Below, piece by piece: positions 32,408-40,591 of a stretch of 64,000 bases of DNA. The position numbers were made by a program, and so were the translations under genes. The stretch comes from Flavobacterium undicola (GTDB lineage Bacteria; Bacteroidota; Bacteroidia; Flavobacteriales; Flavobacteriaceae): positions 62,001-126,000 of the forward strand of contig NZ_JAAAPM020000012.1 in NCBI RefSeq assembly GCF_009909155.2, read 5' to 3'. The notes under the pieces are model-generated. The model had not been told where the DNA came from and made no database searches. It saw only the letters and a program-made list of their open reading frames with translations. How positions within the stretch are numbered: position 1 is the first letter of the stretch; each line of letters begins with the position of its first letter.

Positions 32408-32632
32408 AATTTTAAAGTTAGAGGTTAGAAATAATTTAAAGTTTAAGGTAAGAAGTTAGAGATTAGAAGTAAAAGGTTGAATTGAAAATATTAAATTAAG
32501 TAAGTACGATTACAAATCGAAAAATTGGATTAAAATTAATAAAAGTTTTCAATTTCAACTATTTCTAACCTCTAACTTCTTATTTCCATTCATTCCGACT
32601 ACTTCTAACCTCTAACTTCTGACTTCTAACCT
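32408..32632. repeat. Heptad repeats forming a long inverted pair between hisA and the four-helix bundle gene
   Basis: AGTTAGAGGTTAGAAAT (32416-32432) is the exact inverse of ATTTCTAACCTCTAACT (32561-32577), 128 bases apart. TTCTAACCTCTAACTTCT occurs twice (32563-32580, 32603-32620), and the array continues to the hisA stop codon. The unit is 7 bases (CTAACTT/GTTAGAA). Confidence 0.7.
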
Positions 32633-33351
32633 TGAATTATATAATTCTCTAGTTGCTTCAAACTAATTCTTCCTTCGTAAATTGCTTTTCCTATTATTGT
32701 ACCTTCGCAACCCAATTCGGCTAATTTAGGTAATTCGTCAAAGGTAGAAATTCCACCAGAAGCAATCAATTTTATTCCGTTAGCTTCCTTTAGAATCTTA
32801 GCATACAAATCAAAACTAGGTCCTTCAAGCATTCCATCTTTGGCGATATCAGTACAAATTACGTACTGAATTCCTTTAGATTGGTACTCTTGAATAAAAG
32901 GAACTAAATCTTCATTAGAATCTTCTAACCAACCAGAAACCGCTACTTTTTCATTATTTGCATCAGCTCCTAAAATGATTTTATCAGCACCATATTCGGC
33001 AATCCATTTTTCAAAAATAGCACGATTTTTTACCGCAATACTTCCCCCTGTAATTTGATTGGCACCACTTTCGAAAGCAATTTTCAAATCAGAATCGGCT
33101 TTTAATCCACCACCAAAATCAATTTTCAATTTGGTTTGTGAAGCAATTTGTTCCAATATTTTATAATTGACAATTTTGCTTGATTTGGCTCCATCTAAGT
33201 CCACCAAATGCAAATATTCGATTCCGTGTGCTTCAAATTCCTTAGCAACTTCAAGCGGATTTTCGTTATATATAATTTTAGTATTGTAATCCCCTTTGGA
33301 TAAGCGAACACATTTTCCGTCGATGATGTCTATAGCTGGTATTATTCTCAT
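32626..33351 (-). CDS. hisA: Phosphoribosylformimino-AICAR-phosphate ribose isomerase
   Basis: 241 residues, (beta/alpha)8 barrel homologous to HisF. Catalytic Asp8 is in [14 protein letters not shown] and the second acid in [12 protein letters not shown] (Asp near residue 129). Phosphate loops are FGGGLK and IASGGIS. It isomerises ProFAR to PRFAR. The gene follows hisH in the operon, and its stop lies at the edge of a heptad repeat array. Confidence 0.95.
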   Translation of the reverse strand: MRIIPAIDIIDGKCVRLSKGDYNTKIIYNENPLEVAKEFEAHGIEYLHLVDLDGAKSSKIVNYKILEQIASQTKLKIDFGGGLKADSDLKIAFESGANQITGGSIAVKNRAIFEKWIAEYGADKIILGADANNEKVAVSGWLEDSNEDLVPFIQEYQSKGIQYVICTDIAKDGMLEGPSFDLYAKILKEANGIKLIASGGISTFDELPKLAELGCEGTIIGKAIYEGRISLKQLENYIIQG

Positions 33352-33390
33352 TTTAAAGTTAGAAGTTAGAGGTTAGGAGTAAGAAGTTTG
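33352..33390. repeat. Heptad repeats between hisH and hisA
   Basis: AAAGTTAGAAGTTAGAGG followed by TTAGGAGTAAGAAGTTTG: degenerate 7-base units of the GTTAGAA type directly upstream of the hisA start. Confidence 0.5.
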
Positions 33391-33430
33391 AATTACTATT
33401 GAAATTGATTTTTGCTATTGACATTGCTAT

Positions 33431-34012
33431 TTATAATTTTAAGAAATTCCCAAGGATTTGCTCTCCTACATCACCACTTTTTTCAGGGTGAAATTGAGTT
33501 CCATAGAAATTATTATTCTCTAATGCCGAAGCGTATTCTTCTTCATAATTAGTCGTTGCAATGGCTTCATCACAAAGTGGTGCATAAAAACTATGTACCA
33601 AATACATGTATTCGTTTTCGGCAATTCCTTTAAACAAACCCGATTTCAAATTATAAATCTGATTCCACCCCATTTGTGGCACTTTTACTTTTGGTGTAAA
33701 CTTAATCACATCTACGTCAAAAATCCCTAAACCAGTAGTATCGCCTTCCTGTGTGTGTTTGCACATCAATTGCATCCCCAGACAAATTCCCAAAACGGGT
33801 TGTGTCAAGGTTGGAATTAAAGTATCTAATCCACTTTCCTTTAGCATTTTCATGGCATAACTAGCCTCTCCCACACCTGGAAAAATAACTTTATCCGCTG
33901 CTTTGATTTCCTCAGGATTATTGGTTAACATAGCCGTAAAACCAAGTCTTTCTATTGCAAATAGAATGCTTTGAATGTTTCCTGCTCCGTAATTTATGAT
34001 AACTATTTTCAT
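33431..34012 (-). CDS. hisH: Imidazole glycerol phosphate synthase glutamine amidotransferase subunit
   Basis: 193 residues. The GATase-1 triad is Cys in GICLGMQL (about residue 78), and His and Glu in GTQFHPEKSG (about 174-176). The N-terminal INYGAGNIQS is typical. It supplies ammonia to HisF. Operon position between hisB and hisA. Confidence 0.95.
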   Translation of the reverse strand: MKIVIINYGAGNIQSILFAIERLGFTAMLTNNPEEIKAADKVIFPGVGEASYAMKMLKESGLDTLIPTLTQPVLGICLGMQLMCKHTQEGDTTGLGIFDVDVIKFTPKVKVPQMGWNQIYNLKSGLFKGIAENEYMYLVHSFYAPLCDEAIATTNYEEEYASALENNNFYGTQFHPEKSGDVGEQILGNFLKL

Positions 34013-34020
34013 TACTTTAA

Positions 34021-34053
34021 GTTAGAAGTCAGAAGTTAGAAGTCAGAAGTTTT
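34021..34053. repeat. Perfect tandem heptads between hisB and hisH
   Basis: GTTAGAA-GTCAGAA-GTTAGAA-GTCAGAA at 34021-34048, i.e. two copies of a 14-base unit made of two 7-base units, followed by GTTTTAA. The clearest example of the heptad pattern seen in several his gaps. Confidence 0.75.
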
Positions 34054-34084
34054 AAACTTCCCTCTTCAAACTTCCAGCTTTATT

Positions 34085-35221
34085 TTACAACATCCCTTTC
34101 GTGCTTGGCAAAATCATTTTTTCGGTATCACGTTTTACAGCCACTTTTATCGCTTTCGCAAAAGCTTTAAAGATGGCTTCAATTTTGTGATGTTCATTAT
34201 CGCCTTCCGCTTTGATATTGATATTGGCTTTCGCTCCATCAGAAAATGATTTAAAGAAGTGGAAAAACATCTCTGTTGGCATTTTACCCACCATTTCGCG
34301 TTTGAATTCGGTTTCCCAAATCAACCAGTTTCTTCCACCAAAATCGATAGCTACCTGTGCCAAACAGTCATCCATTGGCAAACAGAAACCGTAACGCTCA
34401 ATACCTAATTTATTTCCTAAGGCTTTCGCGTAAACTTCACCTAAAGCAATCGCAGTATCTTCTATCGTGTGGTGTTCATCCACTTCCAAATCTCCTTTTA
34501 CTTTGATATCCAGGTCCATTTGTCCGTGACGCGAAATTTGGTCTAACATGTGGTCGAAGAAAGCAATTCCAGTATCGATGTTGCTTTTTCCAGTTCCGTC
34601 CAGGTTTAATTTGATATAAATATCCGTTTCGTGTGTTTTTCTGGTAATCGAAGCCGTACGTTCTTCTAATTTCAAGAACTCATATATTTGTTTCCAATCG
34701 GTAGATTGTAACACTATTGTAGCGTCTAATTCTTCTCTTTTAGCACTGATTTCTTCACTTCCAGCTCCATCAGTAGTATTCATAAAGATGGCTTTAGCGC
34801 CAAGGTTTTTAGCTAATTCCACATCGGTAAGTCGGTCACCAAGAACAAATGAGTTTGCCAAATCGTAGTTTGGATTATCAATGTATTTGGTCAACATTCC
34901 TGTGCGAGGCTTACGTGTAGGCGCATTGTCTTCAGGGAAAGAACGATCAATAAAAATATCATCAAAAAGAACTCCTTCGTTTTGAAACGCTTTCAGAATA
35001 AAATCCTGTGTTGGCCAAAAGGTATCTTCAGGAAAACTAGCTGTTCCCAAACCATCTTGATTGGTTACCATTGCTAATTCATAATCCAATTCGGTAGCAA
35101 TTTTAGCCAAATATTGAAATGCTTTTGGATAAAACTCTAATTTTTCCAAGCTGTCTAATTGGTATCCTTCTGGTTCCAAAACAATCGTTCCATCACGATC
35201 TATAAAAAGTACTTTTTTCAT
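34085..35221 (-). CDS. hisB: Bifunctional histidinol-phosphatase / imidazoleglycerol-phosphate dehydratase
   Basis: 378 residues. The N-terminal HAD phosphatase (1-165) has DRDGTI (Asp8, Asp10) and later VLGDRLTD. The C-terminal dehydratase (about 185-378) carries the Mn-binding histidine motifs [26 protein letters not shown] and DNEHHKIEA. It performs steps 6 and 8 of histidine synthesis. Both catalytic domains are intact. The next gene upstream is a proline iminopeptidase-like gene, not a his gene. Confidence 0.95.
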   Translation of the reverse strand: MKKVLFIDRDGTIVLEPEGYQLDSLEKLEFYPKAFQYLAKIATELDYELAMVTNQDGLGTASFPEDTFWPTQDFILKAFQNEGVLFDDIFIDRSFPEDNAPTRKPRTGMLTKYIDNPNYDLANSFVLGDRLTDVELAKNLGAKAIFMNTTDGAGSEEISAKREELDATIVLQSTDWKQIYEFLKLEERTASITRKTHETDIYIKLNLDGTGKSNIDTGIAFFDHMLDQISRHGQMDLDIKVKGDLEVDEHHTIEDTAIALGEVYAKALGNKLGIERYGFCLPMDDCLAQVAIDFGGRNWLIWETEFKREMVGKMPTEMFFHFFKSFSDGAKANINIKAEGDNEHHKIEAIFKAFAKAIKVAVKRDTEKMILPSTKGML

Positions 35222-35260
35222 TTATTTTTGGTCTTTTAGTTATTTATGGTAAAATTGCAT

Positions 35261-36190
35261 TTACCAAGCATTTTTATTTATTATTTCTATCAATTTATTC
35301 TCTATTTCAGGTTCTGAATCAGAATGTCCACCTTCAACAATAAATAATTCACTGTTTTTTAGCATTGAATCTAATTCAATAGCAAACTCTACAGGACATA
35401 TAGCATCTTCTTTTCCATGTACAATCTTTACAGGAATTTGTTCTATTTGTTTCAGATTTTTAAGAATATAATTTTCTTCAAAAAAGCAATTGTTTCGTAA
35501 ATAGTGTGCTTCCATTATAGCTAATGATTCATAAGGAATTTGCTCTAAAACGGCTTTTATTTGGTCTTTTGTGATACCTTTTTTATAGATTGATATTTCA
35601 TAAAAAGCCCACTCATAAGAAAAAAAATGTTTCTCTTTAGGAGTTCCATTTATGATTTTTTCCAAATAATAATCTGCAATTGATAATTCATTCTCTTTTG
35701 GAACATTTTTACTAAACCTATTCCATATTTCTGGAAACTCTTTTTCTACACCACCATTCAAATAATGATTAATTGAAACTTTATTAGCTAAAAAAACACC
35801 TCTTAACAGCAATCCTTTTATTCTATCAGGATTTTTAATCGCATAAACCAATCCAAGGGTTGTCCCCCAAGACCCTCCAAACAACAACACTGTTTCAATT
35901 TGCAAATAATCAAGAAGTTTAGTTATATCATTTACTAAATCTTGAGTTGTATTTTCTTCAATACAGCCAAAAGGAATGCTTTTGGATGATCCTCTTTGAT
36001 CAAAAAAAATAACACGTTGTTTGTCAAAATTAAAAAATCGCTTATCATGATCTGAAAATCCAGCACCAGGTCCACCGTGAATAAACAAAATTGTTTCTTC
36101 AATAGGATTTCCACAAACTTCATAATATATTTTATGAGTTGCACTGACTTCAAGAAAATCTGTCTTGGTATTAAATTTTGACTTTTCCAT
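35261..36190 (-). CDS. Proline iminopeptidase-like alpha/beta hydrolase
   Basis: 309 residues. The HGGPG oxyanion motif is in LFIHGGPGAGFSDHD (about residues 37-51), the nucleophile elbow GGSWG at about 106-110, and the final acid and His are in GKEDAICP and EGGHSD. The family is serine peptidase S33, releasing N-terminal proline, but hydrolases with other substrates belong here too. It lies 7 bases after hisC and 39 bases before hisB, inside the his operon, where it has no known role. Its sequence appears richer in AT and in rare-looking hydrophobic codons than the flanking his genes, suggesting later insertion. Confidence 0.8.
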   Translation of the reverse strand: MEKSKFNTKTDFLEVSATHKIYYEVCGNPIEETILFIHGGPGAGFSDHDKRFFNFDKQRVIFFDQRGSSKSIPFGCIEENTTQDLVNDITKLLDYLQIETVLLFGGSWGTTLGLVYAIKNPDRIKGLLLRGVFLANKVSINHYLNGGVEKEFPEIWNRFSKNVPKENELSIADYYLEKIINGTPKEKHFFSYEWAFYEISIYKKGITKDQIKAVLEQIPYESLAIMEAHYLRNNCFFEENYILKNLKQIEQIPVKIVHGKEDAICPVEFAIELDSMLKNSELFIVEGGHSDSEPEIENKLIEIINKNAW

Positions 36191-36197
36191 TTATCAC

Positions 36198-37250
36198 TTA
36201 TATACCAATATCAATCAATGCCTCCATCAACTTCTTATTCTCTTCTTCGGTTCCAATAGTAAAACGCAAACAGTTTTCACATAAAGGCTGCGTAGTTCTG
36301 TTTCTGATTACGATTCCTTTAGTTATTAATTCGTCGTAACGTTTGTTAGCATCATCCACTTTTACCAAGATAAAATTAGCCTCTGTTGGATAGATTTTTT
36401 CAACAAAAGATACTTTATCTAAAACTTGCAATAAAGCTTCTCTTTGTGCTATAATTGAAGTGATTTCGTTATCAATTTTTGATTGATCTTTTAATCTTTC
36501 TAAAGCTCTTTGTTGTGTCAATTCGTTTACGTTATACGGCGGTTTGATTTTATTCAAAACTGCAATAACTTCTAGCGAACCGTAACAAATCCCCAAACGA
36601 ATTCCTGCCAAACCATACGCTTTTGACAAGGTTTGTGTAATAATCAAATTTGGATATTGATCTAATTTGGCCAACCAACTCGCCTTATCTGAAAAGTCAA
36701 TGTAAGCTTCGTCAATTACTACAAAACCATTAAATTTTTCTAATATGGTAGTCACGCTTTCTTCAGTAAACGAATTCCCAGTTGGGTTATTCGGTGAACA
36801 CAAAAAGATAATTTTAGTTTTTGCTGTCACCGCTTCTAAAATAGCTTCTACTCTTGGTTGGAAACTTTCAGAAAGTAAAATTTCTTTGTGCTCTACATTG
36901 TTGATATTAGCCAAAACACCATACATTCCGTAAGTAGGCGGCAACGAAATTACATTATCTTCTTTTGGTTCACAAAAAGCTCTGAACAACAAATCCAATA
37001 CTTCATCACTTCCGTTTCCTAACAAAATTTGCTTTGGACTCAAACCTTTATTTTTGGCTAAAACCACTTTCACACTCGCTTGTTGCGGGTCTGGATAACG
37101 GTTTACCCCATTTTGATACGGATTCTCATTGGCATCCAAAAACACCATATTAGCAGTATCAAAATCTTCAAATTCATCTCTCGCCGACGAATACGGTTTT
37201 AAAACCTTAACGTTATCACGAACAAGAGTATTTATATCAAAATTTTTCAT
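36198..37250 (-). CDS. hisC: Histidinol-phosphate aminotransferase
   Basis: 350 residues, fold type I PLP enzyme. LGNGSDEVLDLL (about 82-93), CSPNNPTGN, VIDEAYIDF and the PLP lysine in TQTLSKAYGLAGIRLG (Lys about residue 210) are all present, and the substrate Arg is in CLRFTIGT. It transaminates imidazole acetol phosphate. Third gene of the operon. Confidence 0.95.
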   Translation of the reverse strand: MKNFDINTLVRDNVKVLKPYSSARDEFEDFDTANMVFLDANENPYQNGVNRYPDPQQASVKVVLAKNKGLSPKQILLGNGSDEVLDLLFRAFCEPKEDNVISLPPTYGMYGVLANINNVEHKEILLSESFQPRVEAILEAVTAKTKIIFLCSPNNPTGNSFTEESVTTILEKFNGFVVIDEAYIDFSDKASWLAKLDQYPNLIITQTLSKAYGLAGIRLGICYGSLEVIAVLNKIKPPYNVNELTQQRALERLKDQSKIDNEITSIIAQREALLQVLDKVSFVEKIYPTEANFILVKVDDANKRYDELITKGIVIRNRTTQPLCENCLRFTIGTEEENKKLMEALIDIGI

Positions 37251-37354
37251 TTTCTTATTTTAAAAAGAGTAAAGAAAATAGAGCATAGAATATAGACTTT
37301 ACTATGATTCTAAATTTCTATCTATTCTCTTTTATCTATATTCTATTATCTTTT

Positions 37355-38638
37355 TTATTCTAAACTCTTCAATCTCAAAGTAATCGCATTTTTGTGCGCT
37401 TGCAATCCTTCGGCTTCTGCCATTATTTCAATCGCTTTCCCTATGTTTTGAATTCCTGCGGAAGATATTTTTTGAAAAGTCATCGATTTCATAAAACTAT
37501 CCAAATTCACACCACTGTAATTCTTAGCATAACCATTTGTTGGTAAAGTATGATTGGTTCCTGAAGCATAATCTCCGGCACTTTCCGGCGTATAATTACC
37601 AATGAAAACTGAACCTGCATTTTGGATTCCATCTACATAAAAATCATTATTGGCAGTACAAACAATAAAGTGTTCCGGGCCGTATTTGTTGATTAAATCT
37701 AAAGCAATAGTATCATTTTCAACAAAAATCAATTTCGAATTAGCAATCGCTTTTTCGGCAATGGCTTTACGAGGTAACACTTCCAATTGAGATTGAATTT
37801 CGTTTTCAACTGCATCTATCATTTCTTTAGAAGTCGAAACTAAAATTACCTGACTATCCGTTCCGTGTTCTGCTTGCGACAATAAATCAGAAGCTACAAA
37901 GGCAGGAACAGCAGTATCATCAGCTACAACCAACAATTCAGATGGTCCGGCAGGCATATCAATCGCCACGCCAAATTGTGTTGCCAACTGTTTCGCCACG
38001 GTTACATATTGATTTCCAGGTCCGAAAATTTTATACACTTTTGGGATTGCTTGGGTTCCGAAAGTCATTCCCGCAATCGCCTGAATTCCTCCTACTTTGA
38101 TTATTTTGGTCACACCACATAAGTTAGCAGCATATAAAATCGCAGGATTAATATTTCCGTTTTTATCGGGAGGCGAACACAAAACAATTTCGTTACAACC
38201 CGCAATCTTAGCAGGGACAGCCAGCATTAATACTGTTGAAAATAAAGGCGCTGTTCCGCCAGGAATGTACAAACCCACTTTTTGAATTGGTCTTTTTTCC
38301 TGCCAGCATTGCACACCAGGAGCCGTTTCAACTGAAACACGTGACGTTTTTTGTGCCTGGTGAAACTTTTCTACATTGGCTTTCGCCAAAGCAATTGCTT
38401 CTTTCAAGTCATTTGGCAAAGTCGCAACAGCAGCATCGATTTCCGTAGCAGTAACTTCGATGTTTTCAAAACTTACACCATCAAATTGCGTAGTATATTT
38501 GGCAACAGCCACATCTCCGTCTTTTTGAACAGCCGCAAAAATTTCTTTTACCGTTTGTTCAATATCTTTTACCGTTTTAGTTGGTCTTTCTAAAATAGAA
38601 GTCCAGGTATCGGGTGTTGGATTATATATTTTGTTCAT
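37355..38638 (-). CDS. hisD: Histidinol dehydrogenase
   Basis: 427 residues. VGLYIPGGTAPLFSTVLM (about 118-135), AGPSELLV and zinc/catalytic segments LLSQAEHGTDSQ, YGPEHFIV and SGTNHTLPT are present. It oxidises histidinol to histidine in two NAD-dependent steps and binds zinc. Second gene of the operon; the hisC-hisD gap contains an imperfect inverted repeat (around 37260-37350). Confidence 0.95.
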   Translation of the reverse strand: MNKIYNPTPDTWTSILERPTKTVKDIEQTVKEIFAAVQKDGDVAVAKYTTQFDGVSFENIEVTATEIDAAVATLPNDLKEAIALAKANVEKFHQAQKTSRVSVETAPGVQCWQEKRPIQKVGLYIPGGTAPLFSTVLMLAVPAKIAGCNEIVLCSPPDKNGNINPAILYAANLCGVTKIIKVGGIQAIAGMTFGTQAIPKVYKIFGPGNQYVTVAKQLATQFGVAIDMPAGPSELLVVADDTAVPAFVASDLLSQAEHGTDSQVILVSTSKEMIDAVENEIQSQLEVLPRKAIAEKAIANSKLIFVENDTIALDLINKYGPEHFIVCTANNDFYVDGIQNAGSVFIGNYTPESAGDYASGTNHTLPTNGYAKNYSGVNLDSFMKSMTFQKISSAGIQNIGKAIEIMAEAEGLQAHKNAITLRLKSLE

Positions 38639-38644
38639 TTTTTT

Positions 38645-38735
38645 CCTCTCCCCCAGCCCCTCTCCAAAAGAGAGGGGAGCCGAGTCGTTAAAATTATTTA
38701 TTCAAAAGCCCTCCCTTTGGGAAGGTTGGGTGGGA
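38645..38735. repeat. Nested palindrome element in the hisG-hisD gap
   Basis: Begins CCTCTCCCCCAGCCCC, holds a CCCCTCTC-CAAAA-GAGAGGGG hairpin (38657-38677), and ends with CCCTCCC-TTT-GGGAAGG and GTTGGGTGGG. A second copy in opposite orientation is at 52208-52331. It is much more GC-rich than the surrounding DNA and non-coding. Confidence 0.7.
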
Positions 38736-38737
38736 TT

Positions 38738-39595
38738 TTAAAGTACCATTTTCTCGATTGGGCAAACCAAAATTCCTTCAGCTCCCGCTGCTTTCAATTG
38801 GTCAATAACTTCCCAAAAAGTATCTTTGTCAATCACGGTGTGCACACTACTCCAACCTTCTTGAGCTAATGGCATTACCGTAGCACTTTTCAATACTGGA
38901 AGAATACTGCTTACCGCTTCGATTTTATCGTTAGGTACATTCATCAAAATGTATTTTGATTTACGGGCTCTTAAAACCGATTCGATTCTGAATTTTAAAG
39001 TATCGATGATTTTTTGAGATTCAGCAGAAACTTTTGGCGAAACAGCTAAAACAGCTTCACTTTTAAAAATAACTTCTACCTCTTTCAAGTTATTTTTAAA
39101 CAAGGTACTTCCGCTGGAAACAATATCCACAATTGCATCAGCCAATCCAATGTTTGGTGCAATTTCTACTGAACCAGAAATTTGGTGAATATCAACGGTT
39201 ACTCCTTTTGAATTACAATAATCAATCACTGTATTTGGATAAGAAGTCGCAACACGTAAACCATTCAAATCCTGAATAGAGTTGTATTCAAACGCCTTAG
39301 GTACGGCAATAGAAACTTTACATTTAGAAAAACCTAATTTTTGGATTACTTCAATGTTTTTTCCTTTTTCAACCAATAAATTGTCTCCTACAATAGCAAT
39401 GTCCACTACTCCATCAATCAAATATTGAGGAATATCGGAGTTTCTTAAATACAAAACTTCCAATGGAAAATTAGATGCTTCAGCCTTTAACTGATCAATA
39501 CCATTGTTGATAGAAATCCCCGCATCTTTTAAGATTTGGATACTTTCTTCGTTTAATCTACCTGATTTTTGAATTGCAATTTTTAAAGTACTCAT
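38738..39595 (-). CDS. hisG: ATP phosphoribosyltransferase, long form
   Basis: 285 residues: the two-lobed periplasmic-binding-like catalytic region (LKIAIQKSGRLNEES, RNSDIPQYLIDGVVDIAIVGDN, ADAIVDIVSSGSTLFKNNL) plus a C-terminal ferredoxin-like allosteric domain (about 215-285) typical of the HisG-L form, which is inhibited by histidine. It catalyses the first committed step from ATP and PRPP. First structural gene of the operon, preceded by a leader peptide and attenuator. Confidence 0.95.
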   Translation of the reverse strand: MSTLKIAIQKSGRLNEESIQILKDAGISINNGIDQLKAEASNFPLEVLYLRNSDIPQYLIDGVVDIAIVGDNLLVEKGKNIEVIQKLGFSKCKVSIAVPKAFEYNSIQDLNGLRVATSYPNTVIDYCNSKGVTVDIHQISGSVEIAPNIGLADAIVDIVSSGSTLFKNNLKEVEVIFKSEAVLAVSPKVSAESQKIIDTLKFRIESVLRARKSKYILMNVPNDKIEAVSSILPVLKSATVMPLAQEGWSSVHTVIDKDTFWEVIDQLKAAGAEGILVCPIEKMVL

Positions 39596-39625
39596 TGTTT
39601 TGTTTTTTTATGTTTTATTGAATGT

Positions 39626-39680
39626 GTTTGAGTACAAAGGACTTAACACACAATGAAAAACCCGTTTGATGTACTCAAAC
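39626..39680 (-). promoter_or_regulatory. Alternative 11-bp pairing around the his attenuator
   Basis: GTTTGAGTACA (plus 39626-39636) is the exact complement of TGTACTCAAAC (39670-39680), which forms one arm and the loop of the terminator. In the RNA the downstream segment could therefore compete for the terminator arm and form a second structure between the terminator and hisG. Confidence 0.5.
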
Positions 39681-39686
39681 GGGTTT
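39658..39686 (-). terminator. Attenuator terminator of the his operon
   Basis: On the minus strand AAACCCGTTTGA-GTACA-TCAAACGGGTTT, a 12-bp perfect stem with a 5-base loop, followed by further T. It lies 29 bases after the leader peptide stop and 62 bases before hisG. Confidence 0.85.
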
Positions 39687-39714
39687 ATTAATATGATGAC
39701 TTACACGCATACCA

Positions 39715-39774
39715 TTAACACATCGCTTGAGAGCAATAATGTGAATGATGATGATGCAATTGATTTGATAACAT
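39715..39774 (-). CDS. hisL: his operon leader peptide
   Basis: ATG at 39774-39772 to TAA at 39717-39715 encodes MLSNQLHHHHSHYCSQAMC: 19 residues with five His, four of them consecutive. Such a His-codon run ahead of a terminator and hisG is the classical design of ribosome-mediated transcription attenuation: scarcity of His-tRNA stalls the ribosome on the His codons and prevents terminator formation. The consensus promoter 33-63 bases upstream and the intrinsic terminator 29 bases downstream complete the arrangement. Confidence 0.85.
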   Translation of the reverse strand: MLSNQLHHHHSHYCSQAMC

Positions 39775-39806
39775 TATGATTTTGTATTAATCTTAAAATT
39801 GTGCTG

Positions 39807-39837
39807 CAAATATAAGTGATAAAATAGTTACAACCAA
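39807..39837 (-). promoter_or_regulatory. his operon promoter
   Basis: Minus-strand TATATTTG (39814-39807) with TTG at 39837-39835 (20-base spacer) or 39833-39831 (16-base spacer). A start near 39800 leaves about 26 bases before the leader peptide ATG. Confidence 0.7.
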
Positions 39838-39877
39838 ATTTTTAATTTAACTAAATGTTTCGAAAATATTAAAAATA

Positions 39878-40375
39878 TTAATACTCATTCGTTTCTGATT
39901 TTGGACTTGCAACATTAGTATTCTGAACCGCTGCTTCTGAACGAATTTCGGTATGACGTATTTCTCCTCCGGAAGTCCCCACTTTTGTCGATAAAAACAC
40001 AGCTACAATAGCGATAACAGTTATTGCATAAGAAAAGAATGTGGCTTTAGCATGATGTCTAATATTAGTAATCAAACCTATCACTGAAACCACTCCTAAT
40101 AAATACATCACAATAGCAAATTTCTCAGCTAATTCCTCATGATTATGAATGATTTCACGCCCTATTGTTGGCATATCTTCCACTAACTCTTCAGCTCCTT
40201 CACCTGTTGCCATAGAAAACACTGTAAAAACAGTGGCTATCACAAATAAAAAATAAGCGGTATTTTTAATCGAAACACTTCTAAAATAGATACCTCCTAT
40301 CAAAATTACTAATCCTAAAATAGTGCCTACAATTGGAAAATGATTAACCAACATATGTAAATGTGCTTCATTCAT
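39878..40375 (-). CDS. DUF2231-like four-helix membrane protein
   Basis: 165 residues. The start HLHMLVNHFPIVGTILGLV resembles the H-x-x-x-[VI]-H-F-P opening of DUF2231 proteins. Four transmembrane segments lie at about 10-28, 38-55, 85-103 and 108-128, and His residues in helix 1 and in the loop (IIHNHEELAEKF) could ligate heme as in related cytochrome-like membrane proteins. The C-terminal 40 residues are polar. Function unknown; single gene, transcribed away from the LTA-synthase-like gene. Confidence 0.6.
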   Translation of the reverse strand: MNEAHLHMLVNHFPIVGTILGLVILIGGIYFRSVSIKNTAYFLFVIATVFTVFSMATGEGAEELVEDMPTIGREIIHNHEELAEKFAIVMYLLGVVSVIGLITNIRHHAKATFFSYAITVIAIVAVFLSTKVGTSGGEIRHTEIRSEAAVQNTNVASPKSETNEY

Positions 40376-40591
40376 AATATTTATTTTTAATTAGTGTATT
40401 TCACCTACTAAAATAAATTATTTAATATTATCCAGCAAGCAAAACTTCTTATTATCGAACTAATTTTAAATAGCTACCTGGATTTCATTATATATTAAAA
40501 CAAAAATGAATTCACATTTTAGAAAAGCATGTTAACGAGTCTTAATTATTGTGTTAAAATAACTAATTTTACCAAAAAATAAATTCAAAAC

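Noticed and set aside
31119..34055. CRISPR array in the his region because of repeated short units
   Set aside because: The repeats are 7-base tandem units without equal-length unique spacers, and no cas genes are present.
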